In this document: positions 1-7,191 of the stretch, piece after piece
Position numbering within the stretch: the first letter of the stretch is position 1
Layout: every line of letters begins with the position of its first letter
Assembly (NCBI GenBank): GCA_002011085.2
Contig: MTMB02000001.1
Location: 229,820-293,819, forward strand
Source: Candidatus Geothermarchaeum rappei
GTDB lineage: Archaea; Thermoproteota; Nitrososphaeria; Geothermarchaeales; JDFR-13
DNA length: 64,000 bases
Reading direction: 5' to 3'
Translations under genes and position numbers: made by a program
The notes under the pieces: generated by a model
The model's database searches: none
The model's input: only the letters and a program-made list of their open reading frames with translations
Told to the model about the DNA's origin: nothing

Positions 1-1
1 G

Positions 2-808
2 TCCTTTGATAGAAAAGAAGATCCCCGAGCTTTAGAAAGTGAGGGTCATTTAGATTCTTTGGGACTATGTATATTCCTGGCTTTTGTGAAAAATTTCAAC
101 AAAGGTTGTTCTCTTGTAGTTCTTGATGACGTAGTAACTACTGTGGATGCTAATCACAGAAGTAGAATCGCTCAGCTTTTATTAACAGAGTTTAGAGATT
201 ACCAATTGATTATAACCACCCAAGACGAAGTATGGTACGAACAAATCACCAGTCTTCAAAGAGCATTGAAAATCCAAAATGAATTCATGAACCTGAAAAT
301 TGTAAGATGGGAGGTAGATACGGGGCCATTTATTGAAAAATACAAGCCCAGATGGGAGTCAATATATACTAGATTGGAAAGTGGTGATAAAATTGGAGCA
401 GGTGTTGACTGCAGAAGGTATCTTGAATGGCTTTTGAAAGAGATTTGTGAACGTTTCGAGGTTCCAGTTCGATTTAAAAAAGATAGTAAATACACAGTTT
501 CAGAATTATTCGATCCTGTAGAAAAAAGGATTAGAGACAAATTAAAAGATTGCGATCTTAAAAATAAAATCCTAGATAAACTAAAAGATCTACGTTCCAC
601 GTCGTTTATGGGAAATATTCTTTCACACGATAATACAGTGACCTTATCTTTAGAGGAAGTAAAAACATTCTGTAAAGCTGTACATGAACTTCATGAAGTC
701 TTACTATGCCCTGACTGCGGTCGGTTTTTAAAATATTTTAGAGAATCTAAAATAATAAGATGCCCTAATCTTAAATGCAGTAGCACTAACAAAATAGAAA
801 CATATTAG
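2..808 (+). CDS. C-terminal part of an ABC/SMC-type ATPase with zinc ribbon (partial, 5' end missing)
   Basis: The reading frame is open from the left edge, so this is the last 269 codons of a longer protein. It begins with an ABC-signature-like stretch (LESEGHLDSLGL), followed by a Walker B/D-loop region (LVVLDDVVTTVDANHR), which is the ATP-binding C-terminal head of RecF/SMC/Rad50-like ATPases. The last ~35 residues hold a zinc-ribbon pair (CPDCG, then CPNLKC). ATPases of this kind act with nucleases in DNA repair and in anti-phage systems. The next genes are a modified-base sensor/nuclease and a DNA glycosylase, so a defence role is plausible but inferred. The coiled coil and Walker A would lie upstream of the window. 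Codons are visibly AT-rich compared with genes after about 4.2 kb. Confidence 0.75.
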   Translation, partial: SFDRKEDPRALESEGHLDSLGLCIFLAFVKNFNKGCSLVVLDDVVTTVDANHRSRIAQLLLTEFRDYQLIITTQDEVWYEQITSLQRALKIQNEFMNLKIVRWEVDTGPFIEKYKPRWESIYTRLESGDKIGAGVDCRRYLEWLLKEICERFEVPVRFKKDSKYTVSELFDPVEKRIRDKLKDCDLKNKILDKLKDLRSTSFMGNILSHDNTVTLSLEEVKTFCKAVHELHEVLLCPDCGRFLKYFRESKIIRCPNLKCSSTNKIETY

Positions 809-834
809 TTTTGACAGCTATCCCATTAAATTGT

Positions 835-1752
835 TTAGAATATCCCTAACTTAGTCTCAAGCCTTTTTATTTTGCGTTTTGACTCATATAGTTCTTGGAT
901 ATCTTTTATTGTGAGTATTCTGAATACATTTTTTACTTCGTGGAATGATCCTTCTATCCATCTTCTTGCTTCATCAACTTTTTCTTCTGTTGTTATCAAT
1001 ACTGGTATAGCATTCCACAAGTCATATGCGTGTTTAAGTTTTATCAGATCTGAATGTAGGTTTCCTGAGATGTGTATTTCAAAGGCCATGTATGGGACGC
1101 TTTTAGCTGTTCTACGCCATACAACGTCTATAAGTTTATTTTCTATTGGATATTCCTTTTCAGGGTATTTACCTTGTATCTGTCCAATATCGTATATTAA
1201 GTCCTGAATAGTTTTATGATCGAGTTTAGTCGGACGTTTCATTATTTTATTTCTTGCTTCAAACTCATCTAGAATAGACTTGAATTTATTATATGGATAT
1301 GTTACTCCACTTTCATTAGGATCGCCGAAAACATATAATGACCATCTGTCTGATGGGGATCGGAATACGGGGATATTAAAACCAGAGGCTAGTTCTTCTC
1401 TCTTTATCGGTGTTACTGCATCAAATGCATCTAAACCGTCGTTTAACACTTCCTTAGGAATGATAAACTCCAGCTCTATCTGTAGAGGATACCCTATTGG
1501 ATTAAGAACCCAATATTTTACAGGCTCCTTATTGATATATCGATCTGATAGTCTACACTCAGCCCATATTCCTTTAACTCCCTTATGTTCGAAATATAGT
1601 AAAACGGGCATGTTCAACTCCAATCTATCAAATCTCTTTCGATTCACATTAGCTCTATCTAAAGGAAATCCCCACAATCCCTCTCTAATAATAGATTCAA
1701 AGTGTTTATGAGAACTACTCAACACATTTATCAACAAACCTTTTACTTTCAT
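835..1752 (-). CDS. EVE-like domain fused to a PD-(D/E)XK-type nuclease domain
   Basis: Residues 1 to about 115 resemble the EVE/PUA-like fold that binds modified bases: a reader-type start, REGLWGF, a spaced basic stretch, VLLYFEHKGVKGIWAEC and a later proline-rich beta strand. Residues about 190-290 look like a restriction-type nuclease core: LIDVVW supplies the Asp, and FEIHISGN after a short gap supplies the Glu, with His in place of the usual Lys. EVE-nuclease fusions are known as modification-dependent (type IV) restriction enzymes; that role is inferred here. ATG follows a GAGGAGT ribosome site. It is downstream of the helix-hairpin-helix gene on the same strand (98 nt gap) and convergent with the ATPase gene. 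The non-canonical E-x-H leaves activity open. Confidence 0.6.
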   Translation of the reverse strand: MKVKGLLINVLSSSHKHFESIIREGLWGFPLDRANVNRKRFDRLELNMPVLLYFEHKGVKGIWAECRLSDRYINKEPVKYWVLNPIGYPLQIELEFIIPKEVLNDGLDAFDAVTPIKREELASGFNIPVFRSPSDRWSLYVFGDPNESGVTYPYNKFKSILDEFEARNKIMKRPTKLDHKTIQDLIYDIGQIQGKYPEKEYPIENKLIDVVWRRTAKSVPYMAFEIHISGNLHSDLIKLKHAYDLWNAIPVLITTEEKVDEARRWIEGSFHEVKNVFRILTIKDIQELYESKRKIKRLETKLGIF

Positions 1753-1850
1753 AGTTACTCCTCGTAACCCTCTTGTTTATTAAAAATACTATTCTTAATG
1801 ATGTCTAAAATATTATTATCTCTTCTCCCAGTTGTCACTATATTTTCTGC

Positions 1851-2462
1851 CTAGGTATAGTGAAGTAAAAACCAAAGTAGAGAATCAATTGCTACCAGAT
1901 CTTCTCCTAGCATATCTCTAAGCTGATTTAAAACTCTATTTATTCTCCGATAGGTCACGCCGGGGTCTGTTGATTTAAGAGGCATTATACCTAGTTTTTC
2001 CAAGGCTCTTTCAGTTACGCTGTTCCAGACACCATACTTGTCCTCTTTATCTGTCACAAATAAAATTGCTGTCGCTATGTTTCTTCCTACTCCTTTAACG
2101 TGATACCTTCCTCCTATGGAGACTACTTCTCTTATACGGGTATCTATGCTTATGGATTCATCTTGAAGGAATTTGATTGCCTCTTTTAATTTATCAAACT
2201 CTTCCACCGCCTTTAAACCGGTTCTATATAGTTGTGTCCAGGAGTAGTTATTCTTGAAGTATAAAAACTCTATGTAATCTTCTTCAGTTAGACTATCTAA
2301 GTTCTCTACGCTGAATTTCTCGCCATATCTCTTCTTCTTATGTCTCCTCATCTCTATCCATTCTGTTCCATCCATAAATTCAACTCCTTCAGAGAACTCA
2401 AACCATTGGGTGTTCAGTAGCCGATTATAAACATTCTTAAGAAATTCACTAGTAATCTTCAC
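1851..2462 (-). CDS. Helix-hairpin-helix protein of unknown function
   Basis: A soluble 203-residue protein. Residues about 118-135 carry a helix-hairpin-helix signature (VKGVGRNIATAIL) of the type that contacts the DNA backbone, followed by a GVWNSVTERALEKLG stretch. No catalytic Asp/Lys pair of the HhH-GPD glycosylases can be assigned with confidence, so I do not call it a glycosylase. The N-terminal half is rich in aromatic and charged residues. The GTG start is chosen because AAGGTGAT sits five bases upstream. It probably shares a transcript with the EVE-nuclease gene downstream and is divergent from the DUF6884 gene. It could be the DNA-binding partner of that nuclease. Confidence 0.55.
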   Translation of the reverse strand: MKITSEFLKNVYNRLLNTQWFEFSEGVEFMDGTEWIEMRRHKKKRYGEKFSVENLDSLTEEDYIEFLYFKNNYSWTQLYRTGLKAVEEFDKLKEAIKFLQDESISIDTRIREVVSIGGRYHVKGVGRNIATAILFVTDKEDKYGVWNSVTERALEKLGIMPLKSTDPGVTYRRINRVLNQLRDMLGEDLVAIDSLLWFLLHYT

Positions 2463-2562
2463 AGGATATCACCTTCTTAATAATGATTATTTAACTTTAT
2501 CTATTAATTTTTTTATATTTGTCTTTTAGAAGATTGAATAATTTGAATGGGCGGGTGGTGTT
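2463..2562. promoter_or_regulatory. Divergent AT-rich promoter region
   Basis: This 100-base gap separates divergent starts at 2462 (minus) and 2563 (plus). A TATA-like TTTTTATATTT near 2508-2520 faces right and an AAGTTAAATAATC near 2487-2500 faces left, each at a reasonable distance from its gene. Confidence 0.5.
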
Positions 2563-3018
2563 ATGAGTGTTTTAGTAATAGTTTCATGTGGTAAATCTAA
2601 AATATGGGATAAGTTTCCAAATGCTGGGCAAACAAAGGCAAAGAACGCCTATATCAGTGGCTACTTTAAGTGGAACCGTAGGTATGCTGAGAAATTCAGC
2701 GATAGGTGGATGATCCTGTCTGCAAAATACGGCTTCATTGAGCCGGACTTCATAATTCCCGAGAATTATAATGTGAGCTTTCTCCATCCATCCACAAATC
2801 CCATATCTATCGCTGAGTTAAGGAAACAAATTAAGGAGAAGGGCCTAGATAGGTTTGACAAAATCGTCGTCCTAGGTGGGTCAAAGTATGTCGATATAGT
2901 TAGGAAGGCATTTCAAGGATATGATGTGGAAGTCGTTGCACCGACATTAGGATTGCCTCTTGGTAAGGCAATGTCACTAGTTAAAAACGCTGTCTTGTCC
3001 AGCAATTCCCTACATTGA
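2563..3018 (+). CDS. DUF6884 family protein (YaaA-like)
   Basis: The 151-residue protein opens with VLVIVSCGKSKIWD, has AKNAYISGYF about 25 residues on, then WMILSAKYGFIEPD. That set of motifs is typical of DUF6884, a small family related to the YaaA fold and found in archaea and phages. No biochemical activity is established that I can cite. The ATG start follows a GGGCGGGTGGTG stretch. It is 17 bases upstream of the AGOG glycosylase gene on the same strand, so the two are probably co-transcribed; that pairing suggests work on damaged or modified bases, which is an inference. Confidence 0.7.
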   Translation: MSVLVIVSCGKSKIWDKFPNAGQTKAKNAYISGYFKWNRRYAEKFSDRWMILSAKYGFIEPDFIIPENYNVSFLHPSTNPISIAELRKQIKEKGLDRFDKIVVLGGSKYVDIVRKAFQGYDVEVVAPTLGLPLGKAMSLVKNAVLSSNSLH

Positions 3019-3035
3019 TATGCGGTGATTGGTGA

Positions 3036-3914
3036 GTGTGTTGCGTCATTAATAGAGAGCGTGTTAAAGTCATAGGCGAGTTACTATCCGAGCTAGGTTT
3101 CGAAGGTATTGTTAAATTCGATTTGAAGGAGCCTGAATACAAGGCTTTCAAAACTTTATACGATGCTGGCGAAGACCCTAAATACATTGCTTTAATTGCT
3201 ATAATGGCCGGAACAGTCGACTACCAATTGGCTAAGGGGGGAGCGGAGAGATTCTGGAAAACACTTGTAGAGTCTTATGAAAAGATAGGGAAAATAGATA
3301 ATCTAGACGATGTTAGAAATATAATTTCAGATTTCATGGATAAACCCATCAATAAACGACTAAACAACATCAAGAAAAGACGAGTTAACACCTTATTCAG
3401 AAGCGGATTCGCAGAATGGTTCCTAAATAACTATAATGAGCTTATAAACGAGCCCATAAAAGCCTGGAGTAAGTTAGCCTATACTCTTAATACTGGAATG
3501 GAGAGGAAGACTATGGTCTTCGCCATGAAGGCATGGGACATAGCCCATCTAATATGCCATGGAGACTACCTAGACTTTCCATGGACAATACCTATACCAG
3601 TAGATTACCATGTTAAAAATATCTCAATATCATCAGGAATAATATCTCCCTGTGACCAAGACGACCCATATAGAACGGCTTGGCACGAAGTATTCAGGAT
3701 AGTCCGAAACAAGATAGATAAACACCTAACCCTTTTGAGGATAGACAGTCTAGTTTGGCAAAGTGGAAAAATAATATCTAGTTCCAACTTTACTTCGGGA
3801 ATATCAAGGCAACAACTTTATAAGTATTTCTCACAGGAGATTGGCTTAAACGATGAGATAAGCAAGAAATTAGTAAATGAATTAACAATGAACTTATATA
3901 AACTACAGAGATAG
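3036..3914 (+). CDS. N-glycosylase/DNA lyase, AGOG family (8-oxoguanine repair)
   Basis: AGOG enzymes remove 8-oxoguanine from DNA and cut the strand through a lysine Schiff base. Family motifs are visible: QLAKGGAERFW near residue 65, FAMKAWDIAHL near 162 supplying the catalytic Lys (K165), and IPIPVDYHV near 186 with the conserved Asp (D190). Length (about 292) is near or somewhat above the family norm of 240-260. The GTG start at 3036 is the first usable one, because an in-frame TGA lies just before it; translation may instead begin slightly later. It follows the DUF6884 gene closely. AT-rich codon use matches the rest of this island. Confidence 0.8.
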   Translation: MCCVINRERVKVIGELLSELGFEGIVKFDLKEPEYKAFKTLYDAGEDPKYIALIAIMAGTVDYQLAKGGAERFWKTLVESYEKIGKIDNLDDVRNIISDFMDKPINKRLNNIKKRRVNTLFRSGFAEWFLNNYNELINEPIKAWSKLAYTLNTGMERKTMVFAMKAWDIAHLICHGDYLDFPWTIPIPVDYHVKNISISSGIISPCDQDDPYRTAWHEVFRIVRNKIDKHLTLLRIDSLVWQSGKIISSSNFTSGISRQQLYKYFSQEIGLNDEISKKLVNELTMNLYKLQR

Positions 3915-3950
3915 GAATATCCTGTTACTAAACCTCTTTCTAATAACTAG

Positions 3951-4070
3951 ATAACTCAAAAAATTTCGTCTGTTAATTATACAGATGTTCAACAGGATTC
4001 TTTAATGGCATCGTTTCATATTCAAGAAGCAGAAAAGCTGTTAGAAATAATAGTAGAAAGTGAGCACTAA
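3951..4070 (+). pseudogene. Possible gene remnant in a 293-base gap
   Basis: The gap from 3915 to 4207 has no convincing gene. A short open frame ends at the TAA at 4068-4070 and reads through MASFHIQEAEKLLEII from the ATG at 4005. This looks like the amphipathic helix of a HEPN-like or similar small protein, but there is no start signal and it is only 22 codons from that ATG. It may be the 3' end of a decayed accessory gene. The rest of the gap is AT-rich with no stem-loop I can support. Confidence 0.2.
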
Positions 4071-4207
4071 GTTATATCAATTCTATAATTAGTGATGATA
4101 GTTTACTAGTTAAAGGGATCTCGAGATTCTATCGATATTAAATGATTAAACAATAAAAAACTCAGTTCAATTGAGATATATTAATAAAAATACCTTGACA
4201 TATAAAA

Positions 4208-4699
4208 TTAGTCCTCGTATATTCCTCCTTTGTGGCATTTGCTACATAACTGATAAGTGGTTTTTGGTTGGTGTGGGTTGTGGCATACTGTGCAGGGTTG
4301 TGTCCCGAATTCTTCCTCTGTATAGTGGATCCTGTGGTATTGGCTTTTCGTGAGCATCTCGTCATAGGAGTGGCATTTTAGGCAGTCATCGTATTTTGCG
4401 ATTTTCCCACTATACTTCTCCCTAATTTCTGTCGAGTTAGGGTTGTGTGTTATGTAGACTATGAACTCATTCACTACTCCGGGTGTGAGCTCGTGGCATA
4501 CGTGGCAGTTGTATTCTCCGTGTTCCGTAGCCGATATCTCCTGTACGAATGGCGTCATGCTGTGGCAGGCCTGGCATGTGGAGTTGGCCCCTGGGTCTGA
4601 GACTATGTAGCCATAGACGCCTACAGCGGATAATACGACTATCGCCAAGGCTATCAATAGGATTTTTACTTTGGTGGTGAGCTTTAGACCCTGTTTCAT
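4208..4699 (-). CDS. Membrane-anchored pentaheme c-type cytochrome (NapC/NrfH-like)
   Basis: Five CXXCH haem-binding motifs are visible at residues 42-46, 65-69, 106-110, 136-140 and 152-156. An N-terminal hydrophobic helix (about residues 11-31) should anchor it outside the membrane. Such proteins pass electrons from the quinone pool to extracytoplasmic reductases. At 163 residues it is close to NapC/NrfH proteins, which usually have four haems. No reductase subunit or cytochrome maturation gene is adjacent, so the partner is unknown. It stands alone on the minus strand and starts with ATG. Its GC content is higher than the island to its left, so the island boundary appears to lie just before it. 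Confidence 0.85.
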   Translation of the reverse strand: MKQGLKLTTKVKILLIALAIVVLSAVGVYGYIVSDPGANSTCQACHSMTPFVQEISATEHGEYNCHVCHELTPGVVNEFIVYITHNPNSTEIREKYSGKIAKYDDCLKCHSYDEMLTKSQYHRIHYTEEEFGTQPCTVCHNPHQPKTTYQLCSKCHKGGIYED

Positions 4700-4838
4700 A
4701 CCCTATAATACTCATTACAACCATGATTCTTATAAAGAATACAATGGCCCAGCCTATTCCCCACTGTATATCCAAAACACCTTGGTGTTGATATGTTTAG
4801 AAGCCTCGTAGAATATTATTTTTCTTGGTGGATGTTTT

Positions 4839-5102
4839 ATGGAGGATGTATTATACTGTCCATTATGCGGCTATCCCCTATCCATGGTGCACAGATATGA
4901 TGGTGAGACCCTTCTAATCGACATCGGCTGTGAAGACCATGCTGATGATGAGTTCACCCTCCACATAAAGATACCGTTGAAGCAGGAGGAGATAGAGTTG
5001 TTTGAAGAAGGCGATGTAATAACTAAGAAGGCTGTTATCGAGGTTATAGCAGTCAGGCCTGAACCCGATTATGACGAGGACTATGGTGAGGAGCTGGAGT
5101 AA
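4839..5102 (+). CDS. Small acidic protein with N-terminal CPLCG motif
   Basis: An 87-residue protein of unrecognised family. It begins with YCPLCGYPL, a zinc-ribbon half-site, and has a second Cys/His cluster (GCEDHAD) about 25 residues later that could complete a metal site. The C-terminal third is strongly acidic, with a DYDEDYGEELE tail. ATG follows a GGTGG ribosome site. It is monocistronic between the divergent cytochrome gene and a regulator gene. Function unknown. Confidence 0.6.
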   Translation: MEDVLYCPLCGYPLSMVHRYDGETLLIDIGCEDHADDEFTLHIKIPLKQEEIELFEEGDVITKKAVIEVIAVRPEPDYDEDYGEELE

Positions 5103-5184
5103 CACGGGGCCTAAAGCATCTATAATATGCCTGTGATGTGGGGGATTCTATAGCCTAGGCCCTGGTATATGCTGGTTTACACGG

Positions 5185-5197
5185 GTTAGAATTAAAT
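5185..5197 (+). promoter_or_regulatory. Promoter element shared by two paralogous regulator genes (copy 1)
   Basis: The 13-base string GTTAGAATTAAAT lies 39 bases before the ATG at 5237. The same string recurs at 6404-6416, 35 bases before the paralogous gene. It fits an archaeal BRE/TATA element or a shared operator. Confidence 0.55.
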
Positions 5198-5236
5198 TCT
5201 CATGTCCCAAATAATCTATTTGAGGTATATCGGGTA

Positions 5237-5653
5237 ATGGCTGCTGAGAAGTCCAGCGTCTCCCACCCCCTGAGGATAAGGATACTGGAGGTTTTATCAG
5301 CTAACCCCATGGGTTTCGAGGAGCTTAGGGAGAAGCTGGGTATAGAGACGACTATGGAGCTCGAGAATCATCTTAAGGAGCTCACAGGCCTAGTCACCGT
5401 AGACGCCTACGGCAACCTCGTCCTGACGGGAAAGGGATACGCCGCTCTAGACATGATCCTAGCCAAGAAAGTAGCCCGTATATACCTGAGGTCCTATCTA
5501 GTCAACTTTATAATCTATCTCCTCCTAAACATCTACACGTATTTCTTCATGAATGAATACTGGCTACCCGTTGTATTTCCAATTACAACGGTCTGGCTAC
5601 TCTTCTACACATACTGGGCCATAATAAGGAGGCGTATATTCAGACCGATGTAA
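5237..5653 (+). CDS. ArsR-like winged-helix regulator with two C-terminal membrane helices (paralog 1)
   Basis: Residues about 5-75 form a winged helix-turn-helix of the ArsR/archaeal type (SHPLRIRILEVLS, then GFEELREKLGI, then a wing GNLVLTGKGYAAL). Residues about 90-130 hold two hydrophobic helices ending in RRRIFRPM, so the DNA-binding domain should sit on the cytoplasmic face of the membrane. The 139-codon gene is close in length and sequence to the gene at 6452-6871. The two flank a TudS-like desulfidase gene and share the same upstream 13-mer, so they may regulate it or each other. The signal sensed is unknown. Confidence 0.75.
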   Translation: MAAEKSSVSHPLRIRILEVLSANPMGFEELREKLGIETTMELENHLKELTGLVTVDAYGNLVLTGKGYAALDMILAKKVARIYLRSYLVNFIIYLLLNIYTYFFMNEYWLPVVFPITTVWLLFYTYWAIIRRRIFRPM

Positions 5654-5769
5654 CTAGGCATAGAGAATACATTGTGTGTCAAGGGCCTCCCCATATGGAT
5701 ACCCTATTCTATAAGGTGTAAAGCTTATTGAGCCACACCCCATTCTTATCATATTTATGGTGGTTTGAC

Positions 5770-6330
5770 TTGGAGGATTCCCGAAGCGGTAAAATCGTGG
5801 TAGTATCCCACTGTATCCTAAACGTCCACTCGCTTGAAGACGGCCTAGCCATATACCCGGGGATGGAGGAGGATATAGTCAAGATACTTGTGGAGAAGGG
5901 CGTGGGCATATATCAGATACCGTGTCCCGAGACATATATCATGGGTATATTCAGGCAGCCCCTTCCAAAAGACCCATATGACAAGCCCCAGATCAGGGAG
6001 AGGTTCAGGAGCCTCGCCAAGGAGATCGTCGACCAACTCCGGTGGTATAAGAAGAAGGGATATAGCATAGTCGCTGTATTGGGGGCTGAGGGAAGCCCGA
6101 CCTGCGGCATAAACAAGGTGGGGAGGTGGAAGGACCCGGTTAAGAAAGGCAGGTTCCCAGACGACGTCATATTCGTGGAGGGCATGGGCGTCTTTATGGA
6201 GGAGTTCAAGAAGCTACTGGAGGAGGAAGGCATCAATCCAGTGTGGATAGGTATCCCAGGTAAATCCCTACGCTCCCTAGACCCATTCATATTCGAGGAG
6301 ACGCTTGAGAAGCTGAGGAAACTACTTTAA
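5770..6330 (+). CDS. TudS-related putative desulfidase (DUF523-like)
   Basis: The protein matches the TudS-related/DUF523-like group: SHCILN near residue 13, GLAIYPG, GVGIYQIPCPE near 45 and GAEGSPTCGINK near 105. Three cysteines (C15, C52, C112) are placed to bind a [4Fe-4S] cluster as in TudS, which removes sulfur from thiouracil. The substrate here is unknown. The TTG start at 5770 is preferred over an earlier TTG at 5728 because GGTGG lies six bases before it and the upstream residues do not look like the family. It sits between two paralogous membrane-anchored regulators in the same orientation. Confidence 0.7.
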   Translation: MEDSRSGKIVVVSHCILNVHSLEDGLAIYPGMEEDIVKILVEKGVGIYQIPCPETYIMGIFRQPLPKDPYDKPQIRERFRSLAKEIVDQLRWYKKKGYSIVAVLGAEGSPTCGINKVGRWKDPVKKGRFPDDVIFVEGMGVFMEEFKKLLEEEGINPVWIGIPGKSLRSLDPFIFEETLEKLRKLL

Positions 6331-6403
6331 CAGATATACTTCCGTCAAGGTAACTCTTCACTATATGGCTGGGTCAACTACTCTTGACCAGGTGGTCAAC
6401 TGC

Positions 6404-6416
6404 GTTAGAATTAAAT
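6404..6416 (+). promoter_or_regulatory. Promoter element shared by two paralogous regulator genes (copy 2)
   Basis: An exact repeat of the 13-mer GTTAGAATTAAAT found at 5185-5197. Its distance to the ATG at 6452 (35 bases) matches that of the first copy and supports the 6452 start over an upstream TTG/ATG. Confidence 0.55.
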
Positions 6417-6451
6417 CCCCGGATCCAGATTATTCTCTATGGGGTTGTGTC

Positions 6452-6871
6452 ATGAATAGCGAGAGTTTCGAGGCGATTTCCCATCCACTTAGGATAAGGA
6501 TACTCCGAATCCTCTCGAGGAAGCCGATGGGCTTCGCTGAGTTGAAGAGGGAGCTGGGTATAAAAAGCAGTGGGAAACTGGATTTCCATCTTAAGAAGCT
6601 CAAGAACCTAATCACGTTGGATGAACATGGAAACTACACGTTAACTAGGGATGGATACGCTGCGTTGGAGGCGGTCTCTACAATCGATAAATATGGCTGG
6701 CAGAAGAGGGCATATATCCTAAACCTAATACTCTATATCATCATCAATCTCTACACCTCCATTACATCATACAGCCTCTGGCTAACCATTGTATTCCCAT
6801 TATCCACGGTATGGATCGTATTCTACAGCTACTGGTCAATTGTCAAGAGAAGGATCTTCAGGGCGTTATAA
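6452..6871 (+). CDS. ArsR-like winged-helix regulator with two C-terminal membrane helices (paralog 2)
   Basis: This 139-residue paralog of the gene at 5237 has the same layout: SHPLRIRILRILS, GFAELKRELGI, a wing ending LTRDGYAALEA, then two membrane helices and a basic KRRIFRAL end. The frame is open further upstream to 6365, but the shared promoter 13-mer lies inside that extension, so the ATG at 6452 is chosen; GGGGTTGTG before it may serve as a ribosome site. It probably arose by tandem duplication around the desulfidase gene. Signal and targets are unknown. Confidence 0.75.
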   Translation: MNSESFEAISHPLRIRILRILSRKPMGFAELKRELGIKSSGKLDFHLKKLKNLITLDEHGNYTLTRDGYAALEAVSTIDKYGWQKRAYILNLILYIIINLYTSITSYSLWLTIVFPLSTVWIVFYSYWSIVKRRIFRAL

Positions 6872-7009
6872 CCCTTGATAGACTGTTAATGGACTGTGTT
6901 TGAATAGGGTTCAGTTTTAAATCCATCCTCATCCTTGTCAATACACGGATGGAAATCAATGGAAAATATAAAATCCTCTCATAGTCATTTCTATGTTTTG
7001 GGTGTGAAA

Positions 7010-7126
7010 ATGTTGAACTTCGGTTTAGCCGAGATAATCATGATATCCATATCAATAGGTATCATCGCATGGATCCTATACTGGGTTAGAAAAGCGGTTG
7101 GAATCCTCGTAGGGAGAAACGACTAA
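7010..7126 (+). CDS. 38-residue single-pass membrane peptide
   Basis: The open frame is longer (from 6935), but a TATA-like AAAATATAAAAT at 6963-6974 lies inside it and GGTGTG precedes the ATG at 7010. From there the product is 38 residues, with one hydrophobic helix (residues about 8-25) and a basic end (VRKAVGILVGRND). No family recognised. A GTG at 7004 is an alternative start. Confidence 0.4.
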   Translation: MLNFGLAEIIMISISIGIIAWILYWVRKAVGILVGRND

Positions 7127-7191
7127 GGGAATGATGCGTGTAGGGAATTATTATAGGGGGGTCTGGAGACAAGCCGATAGATAGTTGGTGC

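Noticed and set aside
4092-4102. GTGATGATAG, which looks like a C box
   Set aside because: No D box (CTGA) at suitable distance and no closing stem.
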